From positions 43,373 through 107,372 of the forward strand of contig NZ_OMOJ01000008.1 of the NCBI RefSeq assembly GCF_900302505.1: 64,000 bases of DNA. The letters are read 5' to 3'. The notes beneath the pieces were generated by a model, which worked only from the letters and a program-made list of their open reading frames with translations, did not search any database and was not told the DNA's origin. Each line of letters starts with the position of its first letter. Positions within the stretch are counted from its first letter, which is position 1. Position numbers and translations under genes: made by a program. Shown piece after piece: positions 19,694-29,039 of the stretch. This stretch comes from Pseudoprimorskyibacter insulae (GTDB lineage: Bacteria; Pseudomonadota; Alphaproteobacteria; Rhodobacterales; Rhodobacteraceae).

Positions 19694-22646
19694 ATGGCTG
19701 TTTCGAATATTCATTATTTTTTCCAAATCGACCAACTGTCCGGGTCGTTTGAAGTTGATCGTGGCGAACCTGCTTTCCTGTTGGATTCGTTCACCTTCAC
19801 GACGGAAGCCACGTTCAACGGGCTTCGAACCTCGGTCGCGGTCGATGCCGGCTTATCGCTGGATTTTGCGGCGGATGATGATCTTGCCGGATTGCTCGAC
19901 CTGTTCGTGAGGGCGCCGTCAGACATAGATGCCCGCATCATCGGCCTTGCGGTCGATGGCGGCACCAACCAAATCGTCTATGACCTGCGGCTGCGTGATG
20001 TGATATTCACCGACCTGAATGATCAGTTAGGCTCTCTCGACGATCTGAGCCTTGTGTTCGGCTCCTTTAATTTGACCCGGTTCGTTGTGAACTCCGAAAC
20101 AGGCTTGATCTCTGATGAGATCGCTATCGAGTACGACCTGATCGCTCAGCAGATCGATTCCGGCACGATCGCACCCGCATCACCGAGCACGGAGCCAGCG
20201 GCGCTGGGGGCCGGGCGATATTTTCTGGTCCTCGATGGCATGACTGGATCGAGCGTGCATCAAGACCTTGAAGGCGCGTTCGAAGTCATCGCCTATGACC
20301 AAAGCCTAGGCCGCGAATTGTCGGACGGCGGGCGCGTTGCATCGGCAGTGACCCTTGGCGACTTGCAGCTGGAAATAATACCCGGATCGGGGCTGACCGA
20401 AATCCTGGCCGCCGCCGCCTCGGGTGAGATTCTGACCTCGGCCCGGCTGGTTGGTGTCAGCACCTCAGAGACGGTGCCCGGTATCCTGCTTGATGCCGAC
20501 CTTGGGAATGTTCGCATCTCCAGCGCTGAAACCGACGGCGAAACGGCGCATATCGGTCTGGAATACGACCAGATCAGCATGACACAGGTGGGCGTCGACC
20601 AATTTGCCGACGCAAGCACAATCCATACGTTCGAACATAATTACACAACCAATACCAACGCCGTCACGATTGCGACCGCGGAACCCGGAACACAGAACGG
20701 CAACGCCGGACTGACAGACAAGCTTTTGCTGAAAATCGAAGGCCTTGCCGGGGGAACCCAGATTGATGGCCAAGAAGGCGGGGTTGAGATCGAGGACTTC
20801 ACCTTCGGGATTGCCCGCGAAGGTCAGGACGGCACGCGCACCACGTCTACCCTACAAAGCGAAGGTGTCAGCATTACGCTGAACGCAGACGGAATCTCAG
20901 ACCAACTTTTGGAACTGATTGCGACCGCTCCGGACAACCTGAAGGGGGCCATCATTGGCATCGAACGAGACGGCCAAAAGGTGTTTGAACTGGATATTCG
21001 GGATCTGGTCGTGACCGAACTGGGGCTGTCGGACGGGCTGGATCAACTGGGCCTGAACTTTGAATCCTTCGGCTATACCGTTGAGACATTTTCTCGTTTG
21101 GACGGCACTCCTGAAGGGTCGGTTTCCATGGGGTTCGACCTGTTGCAGCAGGCGGCGCGGCTGGCCAACCCGGATGACGTGCAGGGCGTATCCTCGCAGC
21201 CTTATGCAGGCACACATGATTTCTATGCCATCATCGAAGGGTTTAACGGCGGCCGCGACCTTGGCGACCTCGAAGGCGCAATTCAGCTGAACGGGCTAGA
21301 ATTCGCCTTTGACCAATTGTTCACCCTCGCCATTAGCGGCAGAACGCGGGAAGGCGCGATGAACGCCTCTGAGCTGTCGTTTGAGGTCGATGGCCCTGCG
21401 CTGGCCAACTATCTGGCCGGGCTGGAACTGACGGGGCAACAGCTCTCCAGCCTGCGTGTGGTTGGGATGGATCAGGCCGCCCGGACGACGTTTGAGGCCA
21501 GCTTCACCAATCTGGGCATTCAAAACGTGGACAGTTCAGGCGATGCCAACGGCGAAAGCAGCGGCGCATCGCTGGAGTTTGAATCGGTCCATATCAAGAC
21601 CTTCAAATTTGACGAACAGCAGGGGCCAATTCCGGCGACCGAATTCGGCTTTGATTTCACCACCAGAACCGCGACTGACAGCGCGGGCAACGCCCCGAAC
21701 ACCCCCGACAGCGACATATCACCAATCAGCGTGAACGATCACTACCTGATGATCGAAGGTCTGGCGGGCGGCGTACAGGATCGAGAAGATCAGATCCGAA
21801 ACGCCTTTGAAATCATAGACTACTCTTTCAGCATCCCGAAGCAGACGACCGATCGGTTGACCCCGGAATTTACCGTCACGCTTGACTTGCATTCCGAAAT
21901 CACCCCGCTGATCGAGGCGATGATGACGGGGCAAGCCTTTGAAAGCATCGAACTGATCGGACTGGCCGGTGAAGACTTCCCCAGACAATCGCAATCGACC
22001 TTGCTGGGCAATGCGCGGATCTCAAACATCACGGTGAATGAGAGCGATATTGTCTTGGAGTTTGCCTTTGAACAGTTCGAATCCAAGACATTCGGCGTAG
22101 ATCAGTTCCAAGCCCGCCAATTGATAAATGAAACCAAGTTCAACTTGGAAACAAACCTCCCGGACGCCAGTGTGGAAAACCCATCGGGCTTTGGCGAAGG
22201 GTCATCGCTGATTGACCTGACCTTTGAAATCTTCATCGACGGTCTTACCGGGCCCAGCGTGAACGGCGGCTTTGTCCTTCCCGGTTTCACCTTTGAGGGG
22301 CTGAACGACATCACAACCCGCGGCGCCAAGACCACGATCAATGAACTGGGCCTGATCTTGGAGGATGATGAGGTGTCGACCTTCCTGATGGGCCACCTTC
22401 TGACCGGCACCCAGATCGAGGCGGTGCGCATTGTCGGATACCATCCTTTCGGCTTGGATGAGATGTTTGACCTGCGCCTTGCCGGTGTAAACGTGTCGCA
22501 TATCGAAGACAGTCCCACTTCCGATCAGGCCAGTCTTTCCTTTAAGAAGTTCCAGTTCGCGACAGGTTTTCGCGACCTCAAGAACGGAGGAAACAATCCG
22601 CTGGGCGACCCCTTCGGCTTTGATCTGGAAACGCTGTTGCCCCTCA
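19694..22646 (+). repeat. Six diverged Hcp-like protein repeats (coding)
   Basis: In-frame repeated units of about 480-510 bp, diverged at DNA level but aligned at protein level. Recurrent strings are LVLDGMTG, LKIEGLAGG, AIIEGFNGG, LMIEGLAGG and IFIDGLTG at the start of units 2-6, and ARLVG, AIIGI, LRVVG, IELIGL and VRIVG in the middle. Unit 1 begins at the start codon with FQIDQLSG. Confidence 0.7.
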
Positions 22647-24820
22647 CTGACGCCCTGCCCCTGCCCTCGGGTGAAACCGTCAACACTGGCCCCGATGCGG
22701 TGGACGACAGCTTTACCGCCGATGTTGGCACCACCATCGAAGGCAACGTGCTGTTGAATGACACCGACGCAGAAGGCGACCCGTTGACCGTGTCTTTGGT
22801 CACCGGCCCTGCCGAAGGAACCTTGGTTCTGAAAACGGATGGGACGTTTATCTATGACAATGCCGCCGGCTCTGATGCTGCGTTCACCTATAAGGTGACC
22901 GACGGCAAGGGCGGCGAAGATACGGCCTCGGTCAATTTCACCTTTACCGTTCCCAACAATCCCCCCTTGGCTGTGGATGATGCATTCAGAACGCAGGTCA
23001 AAACCACAGTGTCTGGCAATGTGCTGGACAATGACAGCGATCCTGATGGCGATCCACTGACCGTGCATTTGATGGAGAACCCTAAATTCGGCAATCTGGT
23101 CATGAACAGGGATGGGACGTTTGCATATATCAACACGGATGACACGGCCACCGAAGACAGCTTTGTTTACTTTGCGGTGGATGGAAAATTTGGCTCTAGT
23201 ACGGCCACCGTCACCATCACGCTAGATCCTGTCCCGGCCAACACACCGCCGGTTGCGGTGGAAGACAGCTTTGACATCGACCGCACATCTGTCCTGCAAG
23301 GCAATGTTCTGGCCAATGACAGCGACGCCGACAAAGATCCGCTGACTGTGACGATCAAAACCGATCCGCTGTTCGGCAAGTTGACGATGAAAACCGACGG
23401 GGATTTCGAATATACCCCGATCGATGAAAAGGCGGTCGAGGACGTCTTTATCTATGTCATTGATGACGGCAATGGCGGCACTGCTGAAGGCAAAGTGCTG
23501 ATCAACATCTCAGGCAAGTTCAACACGCCGCCCGTTGCCGTGGATGACGAATTCTCAACCGAAACCAATGCAGTGCTGAAAGGCTCGGTCCTTGAGAACG
23601 ACAGCGACGCCGACAAAGACCCGCTGGTTGTTTCGGTCAAAACCGAACCCAAGTTCGGCAAGTTGGAGATGGGCGCTGACGGCACCTTCGCATACACCCC
23701 ATCCGATGACACCGCGACCGAGGACACATTCACCTATACTGTTCAGGACGGCGCTGGCGGGTTTGCCGATGCGACCGTTCTGATCAAACTGACCAAGCCC
23801 AACACGCCGCCCATCGCGGTGGATGATGACTTTACCGTCAACATCAACGACGGACTGTCCGGCAACGTTCTGCTCAATGACAGCGATCCCGATGGCGATC
23901 CCCTGACGGTCACACTTTTGGACGCGCCCAAAAACGGCAGTGTCCAGCTCGAGGAAAACGGCAAGTTCACCTATTTCGTGACCTTCGATCTGGCGGGCAG
24001 CGACAGCTTTACCTACACGCTGCTGGACTCCAAAGGTGGGTCTTCCACGGCGACGGCATCGATCTTGTTCGTTGAACCGGTTGAACAACCGAATGTCCTG
24101 CAAGGCACCGAAGGGGATGACGCATTGACCCCTGTCATCACCGACCGCGCAGTCACGATCGAAGCGCTCGGCGGCAATGACAAACTGTTTGGCACCGAAC
24201 ATGACGACACGCTGAAAGCAGGCGATGGCAGCGACACCGTGGTTGGCGGCGCGGGCAATGATCTGATCGAAGGTGGCACGACCGACAATGACCTGCGCGA
24301 TGTGGTCTTTGCGGGCGGCGGCAATGACACCGTGGACGGCGGCGCGGGCAACGACGAACTGCGCGGCGATGCGGGCGATGACTCGCTTCTGGGCGGCAAA
24401 GGCGTCGACACGGTGATCGGCGGCGACGGCAACGACACCCTGACCGGCAGCAGCTTTTCGGACCTGCTGTTCGGCGGCAATGGCGATGACTTCATCAACG
24501 GCGGGTTCGGGTTTGACCGGGTCAATGGCGGAGCGGGCGCGGATAAGTTCTTCCATATCGGCGCGTTCACCCACGGATCGGACTGGATTCAGGACTATAC
24601 CGCCGCGCAAGGCGACATCCTGCACTATGGTGCCGGGGCGACCAAAACCGACTTCTTGGTGCAGCGTGCCTTTACGCCGAACGCGGGCGATGCCAGCGTG
24701 TCCGAGGTCTTTATCACCCACAAGGGATCCGGCGTATTGCTATGGGCGCTGGTGGATGGCGATGCCCAAAGCCAGTTGATCGTTCAGTCCGGCGGGAACC
24801 AGTTCGACCTACTGGCGTAG
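19694..24820 (+). CDS. Giant secreted protein: ~6 Hcp-like domains, 5 cadherin-like (tandem-95) repeats, RTX C-terminus
   Basis: 1708-residue acidic protein with no N-terminal signal peptide, as expected for type I secretion. Residues 1-985 form about six tandem units of ~160 residues (starts near 5, 175, 343, 508, 682, 842). Each has the pattern (L/I)xI(E/D)GLxGG, a FEIIDYSFS-like strand, a helix of the LxxLaxxGxxLxxxRLVG type, LxxVxIs and a final LxFexfxxxTf. This matches the beta-barrel layout of Hcp tube proteins. Residues 1001-1465 hold five ~93-residue repeats (VDDxFxxxxxxxxxGNVLxNDSDxDxDPLTV). Residues 1470-1610 hold RTX nonapeptides (GGAGNDLIEGG), followed by a secretion tail ending QFDLLA. 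It stands alone, with no T1SS genes nearby. Likely a cell-surface adhesin or extracellular matrix protein. The Hcp relationship is inferred by eye. Confidence 0.85.
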   Translation: MAVSNIHYFFQIDQLSGSFEVDRGEPAFLLDSFTFTTEATFNGLRTSVAVDAGLSLDFAADDDLAGLLDLFVRAPSDIDARIIGLAVDGGTNQIVYDLRLRDVIFTDLNDQLGSLDDLSLVFGSFNLTRFVVNSETGLISDEIAIEYDLIAQQIDSGTIAPASPSTEPAALGAGRYFLVLDGMTGSSVHQDLEGAFEVIAYDQSLGRELSDGGRVASAVTLGDLQLEIIPGSGLTEILAAAASGEILTSARLVGVSTSETVPGILLDADLGNVRISSAETDGETAHIGLEYDQISMTQVGVDQFADASTIHTFEHNYTTNTNAVTIATAEPGTQNGNAGLTDKLLLKIEGLAGGTQIDGQEGGVEIEDFTFGIAREGQDGTRTTSTLQSEGVSITLNADGISDQLLELIATAPDNLKGAIIGIERDGQKVFELDIRDLVVTELGLSDGLDQLGLNFESFGYTVETFSRLDGTPEGSVSMGFDLLQQAARLANPDDVQGVSSQPYAGTHDFYAIIEGFNGGRDLGDLEGAIQLNGLEFAFDQLFTLAISGRTREGAMNASELSFEVDGPALANYLAGLELTGQQLSSLRVVGMDQAARTTFEASFTNLGIQNVDSSGDANGESSGASLEFESVHIKTFKFDEQQGPIPATEFGFDFTTRTATDSAGNAPNTPDSDISPISVNDHYLMIEGLAGGVQDREDQIRNAFEIIDYSFSIPKQTTDRLTPEFTVTLDLHSEITPLIEAMMTGQAFESIELIGLAGEDFPRQSQSTLLGNARISNITVNESDIVLEFAFEQFESKTFGVDQFQARQLINETKFNLETNLPDASVENPSGFGEGSSLIDLTFEIFIDGLTGPSVNGGFVLPGFTFEGLNDITTRGAKTTINELGLILEDDEVSTFLMGHLLTGTQIEAVRIVGYHPFGLDEMFDLRLAGVNVSHIEDSPTSDQASLSFKKFQFATGFRDLKNGGNNPLGDPFGFDLETLLPLTDALPLPSGETVNTGPDAVDDSFTADVGTTIEGNVLLNDTDAEGDPLTVSLVTGPAEGTLVLKTDGTFIYDNAAGSDAAFTYKVTDGKGGEDTASVNFTFTVPNNPPLAVDDAFRTQVKTTVSGNVLDNDSDPDGDPLTVHLMENPKFGNLVMNRDGTFAYINTDDTATEDSFVYFAVDGKFGSSTATVTITLDPVPANTPPVAVEDSFDIDRTSVLQGNVLANDSDADKDPLTVTIKTDPLFGKLTMKTDGDFEYTPIDEKAVEDVFIYVIDDGNGGTAEGKVLINISGKFNTPPVAVDDEFSTETNAVLKGSVLENDSDADKDPLVVSVKTEPKFGKLEMGADGTFAYTPSDDTATEDTFTYTVQDGAGGFADATVLIKLTKPNTPPIAVDDDFTVNINDGLSGNVLLNDSDPDGDPLTVTLLDAPKNGSVQLEENGKFTYFVTFDLAGSDSFTYTLLDSKGGSSTATASILFVEPVEQPNVLQGTEGDDALTPVITDRAVTIEALGGNDKLFGTEHDDTLKAGDGSDTVVGGAGNDLIEGGTTDNDLRDVVFAGGGNDTVDGGAGNDELRGDAGDDSLLGGKGVDTVIGGDGNDTLTGSSFSDLLFGGNGDDFINGGFGFDRVNGGAGADKFFHIGAFTHGSDWIQDYTAAQGDILHYGAGATKTDFLVQRAFTPNAGDASVSEVFITHKGSGVLLWALVDGDAQSQLIVQSGGNQFDLLA
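22694..24088 (+). repeat. Five cadherin-like/tandem-95 repeats (coding)
   Basis: Five consecutive ~280-bp units, each opening with AVDDxF or AVEDSF and containing NVLxNDxDxxxDPLTV, then DGTFxY and a DG.GG turn. Units 3 and 4 share DSDADKDPL exactly. These Ca-binding Ig-like repeats typically form rigid rods in RTX adhesins. Confidence 0.85.
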
Positions 24821-24935
24821 TCGGAGAGGGCACCTATGTGTGCCCGCCTGCCCTCACTCAAAAGGGTTACAAAAATTTCAATGATGACGAACATCGGTAA
24901 CATTTAGATTGCAACGAATCGTCGTTTCGCTTATC

Positions 24936-24951
24936 CCGACCATGCGGTCGG
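24936..24951. promoter_or_regulatory. Inverted repeat upstream of paaA
   Basis: CCGACC-ATGC-GGTCGG, a perfect 6-bp inverted repeat with a 4-nt spacer, 32 bp before the paaA start. The half-sites are the same as in the palindrome between paaG and paaZ, but the spacing differs. It could bind the local TetR-type PaaR or PaaX; this is inference. Confidence 0.4.
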
Positions 24952-24982
24952 TGATACTGACCGCCATAAGGGAGGATCGTCT

Positions 24983-25972
24983 ATGTATGCGCAAATGGTG
25001 AAATCCACCGGCAACCTGAAATCCCGAGAGGAGATGAGCCCCGAGGAGGCCGCCTTTCAGGATAAGGTTGATGCCGACATCAAGATCGAGCCGCGCGACT
25101 GGATGCCCGAAGGCTATCGCAAAACGCTGATCCGCCAGATCGGCCAGCACGCCCACTCTGAAATCGTCGGTCAACTGCCCGAAGGCAACTGGATCACCCG
25201 CGCCCCCACGCTGGAACGCAAGATGATCCTGCTGGCCAAGGTGCAGGACGAGGCGGGCCATGGTCTGTATCTCTATTGCGCCGCCGAGACGCTGGGCGTC
25301 AGCCGCGATGACCTGACCGAACAGCTGCTGTCGGGTCGCATGAAATATTCGTCAATCTTCAACTACCCCACCCTGAACTGGGCCGATATTGGCGCGGTTG
25401 GCTGGCTGGTGGATGGCGCGGCGATCATGAACCAGGTGCCGCTGCAACGCACCTCCTACGGCCCCTATTCCCGCGCGATGATCCGCATCTGCAAGGAAGA
25501 AAGCTTTCACCAGCGTCAGGGCTACGACATCATGATGAAGATGGCCCAAGGCACGCCCGCGCAAAAGCGCATGGCGCAGGATGCGCTCAACCGCTTCTGG
25601 TATCCGTCTCTGATGATGTTCGGCCCGTCGGACGCGGAATCCGTGCACTCGGCCCAGTCTTTGGCGTGGAAGATCAAGATCAACTCAAACGACGAGCTGC
25701 GCCAGAAATTCGTCGATCAGACGGTGCCACAGGCCGAATACCTTGGCCTGACGATCCCCGACGAAACTCTGGCCTGGAACGAGGAAAAGGGCGGCTATGA
25801 CTTTGCCGAGCCCGATTGGTCTGAGTTCTTCCAAGTCCTTAAGGGCAACGGCCCCTGCAACGTAGACCGCCTGACCGCCCGCCAAAAGGCATGGGACGAT
25901 GGCGCATGGGTCCGCGATGGGTTGATGGCCCACGCCGAGAAAAAGCGCGCCGCCAAAGTGGCTGCGGAATAA
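24983..25972 (+). CDS. paaA: Phenylacetyl-CoA 1,2-epoxidase catalytic subunit PaaA
   Basis: Di-iron oxygenase subunit of the PaaABC(D)E complex that converts phenylacetyl-CoA to the ring 1,2-epoxide using O2 and NADPH. 329 residues; the ferritin-like helices carry the iron ligands in [34 protein letters not shown] (ExxH near residue 100) and [16 protein letters not shown] (ExxxH). It is the first gene of paaA-VOC-paaB-paaC-paaD-paaE and has GGGAGGATC before the start codon. Its stop overlaps the next start (TAATG). Confidence 0.97.
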   Translation: MYAQMVKSTGNLKSREEMSPEEAAFQDKVDADIKIEPRDWMPEGYRKTLIRQIGQHAHSEIVGQLPEGNWITRAPTLERKMILLAKVQDEAGHGLYLYCAAETLGVSRDDLTEQLLSGRMKYSSIFNYPTLNWADIGAVGWLVDGAAIMNQVPLQRTSYGPYSRAMIRICKEESFHQRQGYDIMMKMAQGTPAQKRMAQDALNRFWYPSLMMFGPSDAESVHSAQSLAWKIKINSNDELRQKFVDQTVPQAEYLGLTIPDETLAWNEEKGGYDFAEPDWSEFFQVLKGNGPCNVDRLTARQKAWDDGAWVRDGLMAHAEKKRAAKVAAE

Positions 25973-26376
25973 TGGGCACCCGGCGTGCTATGCCGGTGCT
26001 GCAAGTCTCGGACGTGCGGGCATCGGCGGCCTTCTATGAACGTGCCGGGTTTTATTGCGGCGGGCAATGGGCCGAAGACGAGGATGTGTTCTTCGCCATC
26101 GTCCAGCGCGGAGAGGTCACGCTTGGCCTTCAGTTGCTGCGCGAACCGCTTCGCGTGAACACCCATTGGGCCGCTTACATCTATGTCGATGATGCCGAGG
26201 CCTTGCGACAGGAATTTACCGAGGCCGGGCTTTCTCCGACCGAGATGAACCGCCCGCAGCATTACGGCTGCATCGACTTTGATATCCGCGACCCCGACGG
26301 GCACCTGATTGCCTTCGGCCAGTCGCTTGATCCGACGCCCGGCCCCGGTCTGGGCCCGAACCAAGGAAAGGGATAA
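25972..26376 (+). CDS. VOC (glyoxalase/bleomycin-resistance) family protein inserted between paaA and paaB
   Basis: 134-residue single-VOC-domain protein with RAMPVLQVSDVRASAAFYERAGF at the start, LQLLREPLRVN, AAYIYVDDAEALRQEFTEAG and CIDFDIRDPDGHLIAFGQ near the end. These show the paired beta-alpha-beta-beta-beta modules and a terminal metal-type Glu/Asp position. It starts at the A of the paaA stop (TAATG) and ends 4 bp before paaB, so it is cotranscribed and coupled. It may protect the cell from, or process, a reactive paa intermediate, but the function is unknown. VOC proteins of this size often dimerise. Confidence 0.8.
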   Translation: MGTRRAMPVLQVSDVRASAAFYERAGFYCGGQWAEDEDVFFAIVQRGEVTLGLQLLREPLRVNTHWAAYIYVDDAEALRQEFTEAGLSPTEMNRPQHYGCIDFDIRDPDGHLIAFGQSLDPTPGPGLGPNQGKG

Positions 26377-26380
26377 CGCC

Positions 26381-26665
26381 ATGTCCAAAGAATGGCCCCT
26401 GTGGGAAATCTTCATCCGCGGCCAGCACGGCCTGAGCCATCGCCATGTGGGCAGCCTTCACGCGCCCGACGCGGAAATGGCGATCAAGAACGCCCGCGAT
26501 GTCTATACCCGCCGCAATGAAGGCGTCAGCATCTGGGTGGTCGAGGCGGCCAATATCACCGCCACCGCACCCAGCGACAAAGGCCCGATCTTTGAGCCGT
26601 CGCAAAGCAAGGTGTACCGTCACCCGACCTTCTTCGATATCCCTGACGAAATCGGGCATATGTGA
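26381..26665 (+). CDS. paaB: Phenylacetyl-CoA epoxidase subunit PaaB
   Basis: 94-residue small subunit needed for assembly of the epoxidase. Family pattern: EWPLWEIFIRGQHGLSHRHVGSLHAPDAEMA and ARDVYTRRNEGVSIWVV. The ATG at 26381 is chosen because the upstream part of the open frame overlaps the VOC gene. Its stop overlaps the paaC start (TGATG). Confidence 0.95.
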   Translation: MSKEWPLWEIFIRGQHGLSHRHVGSLHAPDAEMAIKNARDVYTRRNEGVSIWVVEAANITATAPSDKGPIFEPSQSKVYRHPTFFDIPDEIGHM

Positions 26666-27420
26666 TGAGTGAGGCTCTGTTCGAATTCCTGTGCCGGATG
26701 GGCGACAACACCCTGATCCTCGGGCACCGCGTTTCGGAATGGTGCGGCCATGCCCCCGTTCTGGAAGAAGACATCGCGCTGGCCAACACCGCGCTTGACC
26801 TGCTGGGCCAAACCCAGATGTGGCTTGGCTATGCCGCCGAGGTTCAGGGCGAGGGCAAAACCGCCGATGATCTGGCCTTCCTGCGCGATGCGTGGGACTT
26901 CCGAAATGTGCTGCTGTGCGAATTGCCGAACGGCGATTTTGGCCGCACGCTGATGCGCCAGTTCCTGTTTGATGCCTTCAACGTGACCGTGCTGGGCTAT
27001 CTGCAAAACTCTAAGGATCGCCGCGTCGCCGAGATCGCCGAGAAGGCCGCCAAAGAGGCCGCCTATCACGTCGAACGCTCGGCCGATACGGTGGTTGGCC
27101 TTGGTGACGGCACCGAAGAAAGCCACGCCCGCATGCAGGCCGCGCTGGACTATCTGTGGCCCTATGTCGGCGAGATGTTCGACAGTGACGCCGTGGATCT
27201 GGCCCTGTGCGAATCCGGAATTGCGCCTGATCCCAAAAGCTTGCGCGCCGAATATGATGCGCTGGTTCAGCGCGTGATGGCCGAGGCGACGCTGACCATC
27301 CCCGAGGATCCGTTTCATCACACCGGCGGGCGCACGGGGCGGATGCATACGGAACATCTGGGCCATATCCTGTGCACGATGCAGTGGCTGCAACGCGCCT
27401 ATCCGGGCGCCACGTGGTAA
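26665..27420 (+). CDS. paaC: Phenylacetyl-CoA epoxidase structural subunit PaaC
   Basis: 251-residue ferritin-like subunit that pairs with PaaA but lacks a working di-iron site. Features: FEFLCRMGDNTLILGHRVSEWCGHAPVLEEDIALANTALDLLGQ near the N-terminus and AAYHVERSADTVVGLGDGTEESHARM in the middle. Starts at the ATG in the TGATG overlap with paaB. It is followed by paaD after 2 bp. Confidence 0.95.
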   Translation: MSEALFEFLCRMGDNTLILGHRVSEWCGHAPVLEEDIALANTALDLLGQTQMWLGYAAEVQGEGKTADDLAFLRDAWDFRNVLLCELPNGDFGRTLMRQFLFDAFNVTVLGYLQNSKDRRVAEIAEKAAKEAAYHVERSADTVVGLGDGTEESHARMQAALDYLWPYVGEMFDSDAVDLALCESGIAPDPKSLRAEYDALVQRVMAEATLTIPEDPFHHTGGRTGRMHTEHLGHILCTMQWLQRAYPGATW

Positions 27421-27422
27421 CC

Positions 27423-27881
27423 ATGCGCCCCGAGGTCGCGCAAATCTGGGCTTGGCTCGACACGGTGCCCGATCCGGAAATTCCGGTCATCAGCCTTGTC
27501 GATCTGGGGATCATCCGCGATGTCGCCTATGAGGGCGAGACCTGCGTTGTCACCGTCACGCCTACCTATTCGGGCTGTCCGGCAACGCGGATCATCAACC
27601 TCGATATCGACACCGCGCTGCGGGGCCACGGCCTGAGTCAGATCGAACTGCGCCAGCAACTCTCGCCCGCATGGACGACCGATTGGCTATCGGACAAGGG
27701 CCGCGCCAAGCTGGAGGAATACGGCATCGCACCGCCCCAGCCCGCTGGCGGCCCTGCGCGCTGCCCGCGCTGCCAATCGACCCATGTGGAAAAACTCAGC
27801 CAGTTCGGCTCGACCCCGTGCAAGGCACAGTGGCGCTGCACCGACTGTCTGGAACCGTTTGACTATTTCAAGTGCATCTGA
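27423..27881 (+). CDS. paaD: Phenylacetate epoxidase maturation protein PaaD
   Basis: 152-residue DUF59/MIP18-type protein required for the epoxidase, thought to help Fe-S or di-iron maturation. The N-terminal DUF59 domain carries VPDPEIPVISLVDLGIIRDV and TPTYSGCPATRII. The C-terminal part is a four-cysteine zinc-ribbon-like module (CPRC...CTDCLEPFDYFKC). The ATG at 27423 lies 2 bp after paaC; the earlier frame overlaps paaC. Confidence 0.94.
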   Translation: MRPEVAQIWAWLDTVPDPEIPVISLVDLGIIRDVAYEGETCVVTVTPTYSGCPATRIINLDIDTALRGHGLSQIELRQQLSPAWTTDWLSDKGRAKLEEYGIAPPQPAGGPARCPRCQSTHVEKLSQFGSTPCKAQWRCTDCLEPFDYFKCI

Positions 27882-27891
27882 GGGAGGACCT

Positions 27892-28968
27892 ATGGCGCGC
27901 TTTCACCCACTCGAAGTGACCGGCATCCGCAAAACCATCCGCGACGCCGTGGTCGTCACCCTGAAGCCCGTCAATGGCGCGGCTTCGGAGTTTGATTTCA
28001 CCCAAGGCCAATACCTGACCTTCCGCCGCGATTTCGACGGCGAGGAACTGCGCCGCTCCTACTCGATCTGCGCGGGCAAGGACGATGGCATCCTGCAAGT
28101 CGGCATCAAGCGTGTGGACGGCGGCGCCTTTTCAACCTGGGCCAATGAAGAGCTCAAGATCGGTGACGTGGTCGAGGCGATGCCCCCCATGGGCCGCTTC
28201 TTTACCGCGATCGAGCCTGAAGCGCGCAAATCCTATCTTGGTTTTGCAGGCGGGTCGGGCATCACGCCGGTTCTGTCGATCATCAAGACCACCCTCGCCC
28301 GCGAGCCGAACTCGGATTTCACGCTGGTCTATGCCAACCGCGCCGTGAACACGATCATGTTCCGCGAAGAGCTGGAAGACCTGAAAAACACCTATATGGG
28401 CCGCTTTACGGTGATCCATATCCTTGAATCCGACGCGCAGGAAATCGACCTGTTCACCGGCCTTGTTACCGAAGAAAAATGCGCGCAACTGTTCAACTCG
28501 GGCTGGATTGATATCGGCGAAGTCAGCACCGCCTTTATCTGCGGGCCGGAACCGATGATGCTGGGCATTGCCGCCGCGCTGCGCAGCGCGGGCCTCAAGG
28601 ATGAGCAGATCAAGTACGAGCTGTTCGCCAGTGGCCAGCAAGGCCGCGCCAAGCAAAAGGCGCGAAGCCTTGCCGAAGACGCCGCACACCACAGCACCAC
28701 GGCGACCATCACGCTTGATGGCTCGACCCGCACAATCACCATGACCAAAGACACCTCGATCCTTGAGGCCGCCCACGCCAACCAACTTGACGCGCCCTAT
28801 TCGTGCAAGGCGGGCGTGTGTTCGACCTGCCGCTGCCGCGTGATTGAGGGTGAGGTTGAAATGCTCGCCAACCAGGCGATTGAAGATGACGAAGTGGCCA
28901 AGGGCTATGTCCTAAGCTGTCAAGCCTATCCGCTGACCGACAAGGTTGTTGTGGATTACGATCAGTAA
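27892..28968 (+). CDS. paaE: Phenylacetyl-CoA epoxidase reductase PaaE
   Basis: 358-residue NADPH-dependent electron-transfer subunit. FAD-binding domain with RRSYSICAG, NAD-binding domain with YLGFAGGSGITPVLSIIKT, and a C-terminal plant-type [2Fe-2S] ferredoxin with CKAGVCSTCRCRV and a distant Cys (LSCQAYP). Strong GGGAGG before the ATG at 27892. Last gene of the operon, followed by a strong terminator. Confidence 0.96.
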   Translation: MARFHPLEVTGIRKTIRDAVVVTLKPVNGAASEFDFTQGQYLTFRRDFDGEELRRSYSICAGKDDGILQVGIKRVDGGAFSTWANEELKIGDVVEAMPPMGRFFTAIEPEARKSYLGFAGGSGITPVLSIIKTTLAREPNSDFTLVYANRAVNTIMFREELEDLKNTYMGRFTVIHILESDAQEIDLFTGLVTEEKCAQLFNSGWIDIGEVSTAFICGPEPMMLGIAAALRSAGLKDEQIKYELFASGQQGRAKQKARSLAEDAAHHSTTATITLDGSTRTITMTKDTSILEAAHANQLDAPYSCKAGVCSTCRCRVIEGEVEMLANQAIEDDEVAKGYVLSCQAYPLTDKVVVDYDQ

Positions 28969-28987
28969 GCCGCAGATCTGAAACGAA

Positions 28988-29025
28988 AAAGGCCCCCAAC
29001 CTGCGAAGGTCGGGGGCCTTTGGTA
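28988..29025 (+). terminator. Rho-independent terminator of the paaA-E operon
   Basis: AAAGGCCCCC (28988-28997) pairs with GGGGGCCTTT (29012-29021); the loop holds a second small stem (AACC/GGTC). It is 20 bp past paaE and could also serve the opposite strand for the RTX remnant. Confidence 0.88.
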
Positions 29026-29039
29026 TTCTAAAGGTCTGA

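Noticed and set aside
19457..19735. 92-residue minus-strand ORF between tRNA-Ser and the RTX gene
   Set aside because: Not recognised, overlaps the RTX start region, and has no convincing ribosome site; recorded only as intergenic.
23555..24721. 388-residue minus-strand open frame inside the RTX region
   Set aside because: Repetitive antisense of RTX and cadherin-like repeats; no recognisable domain.
24828..24845. GGGCAC/GTGCCC hairpin after the giant RTX gene as a terminator
   Set aside because: The stem is only 6 bp and is followed by GCCTGCC rather than a T-run; too weak to annotate.
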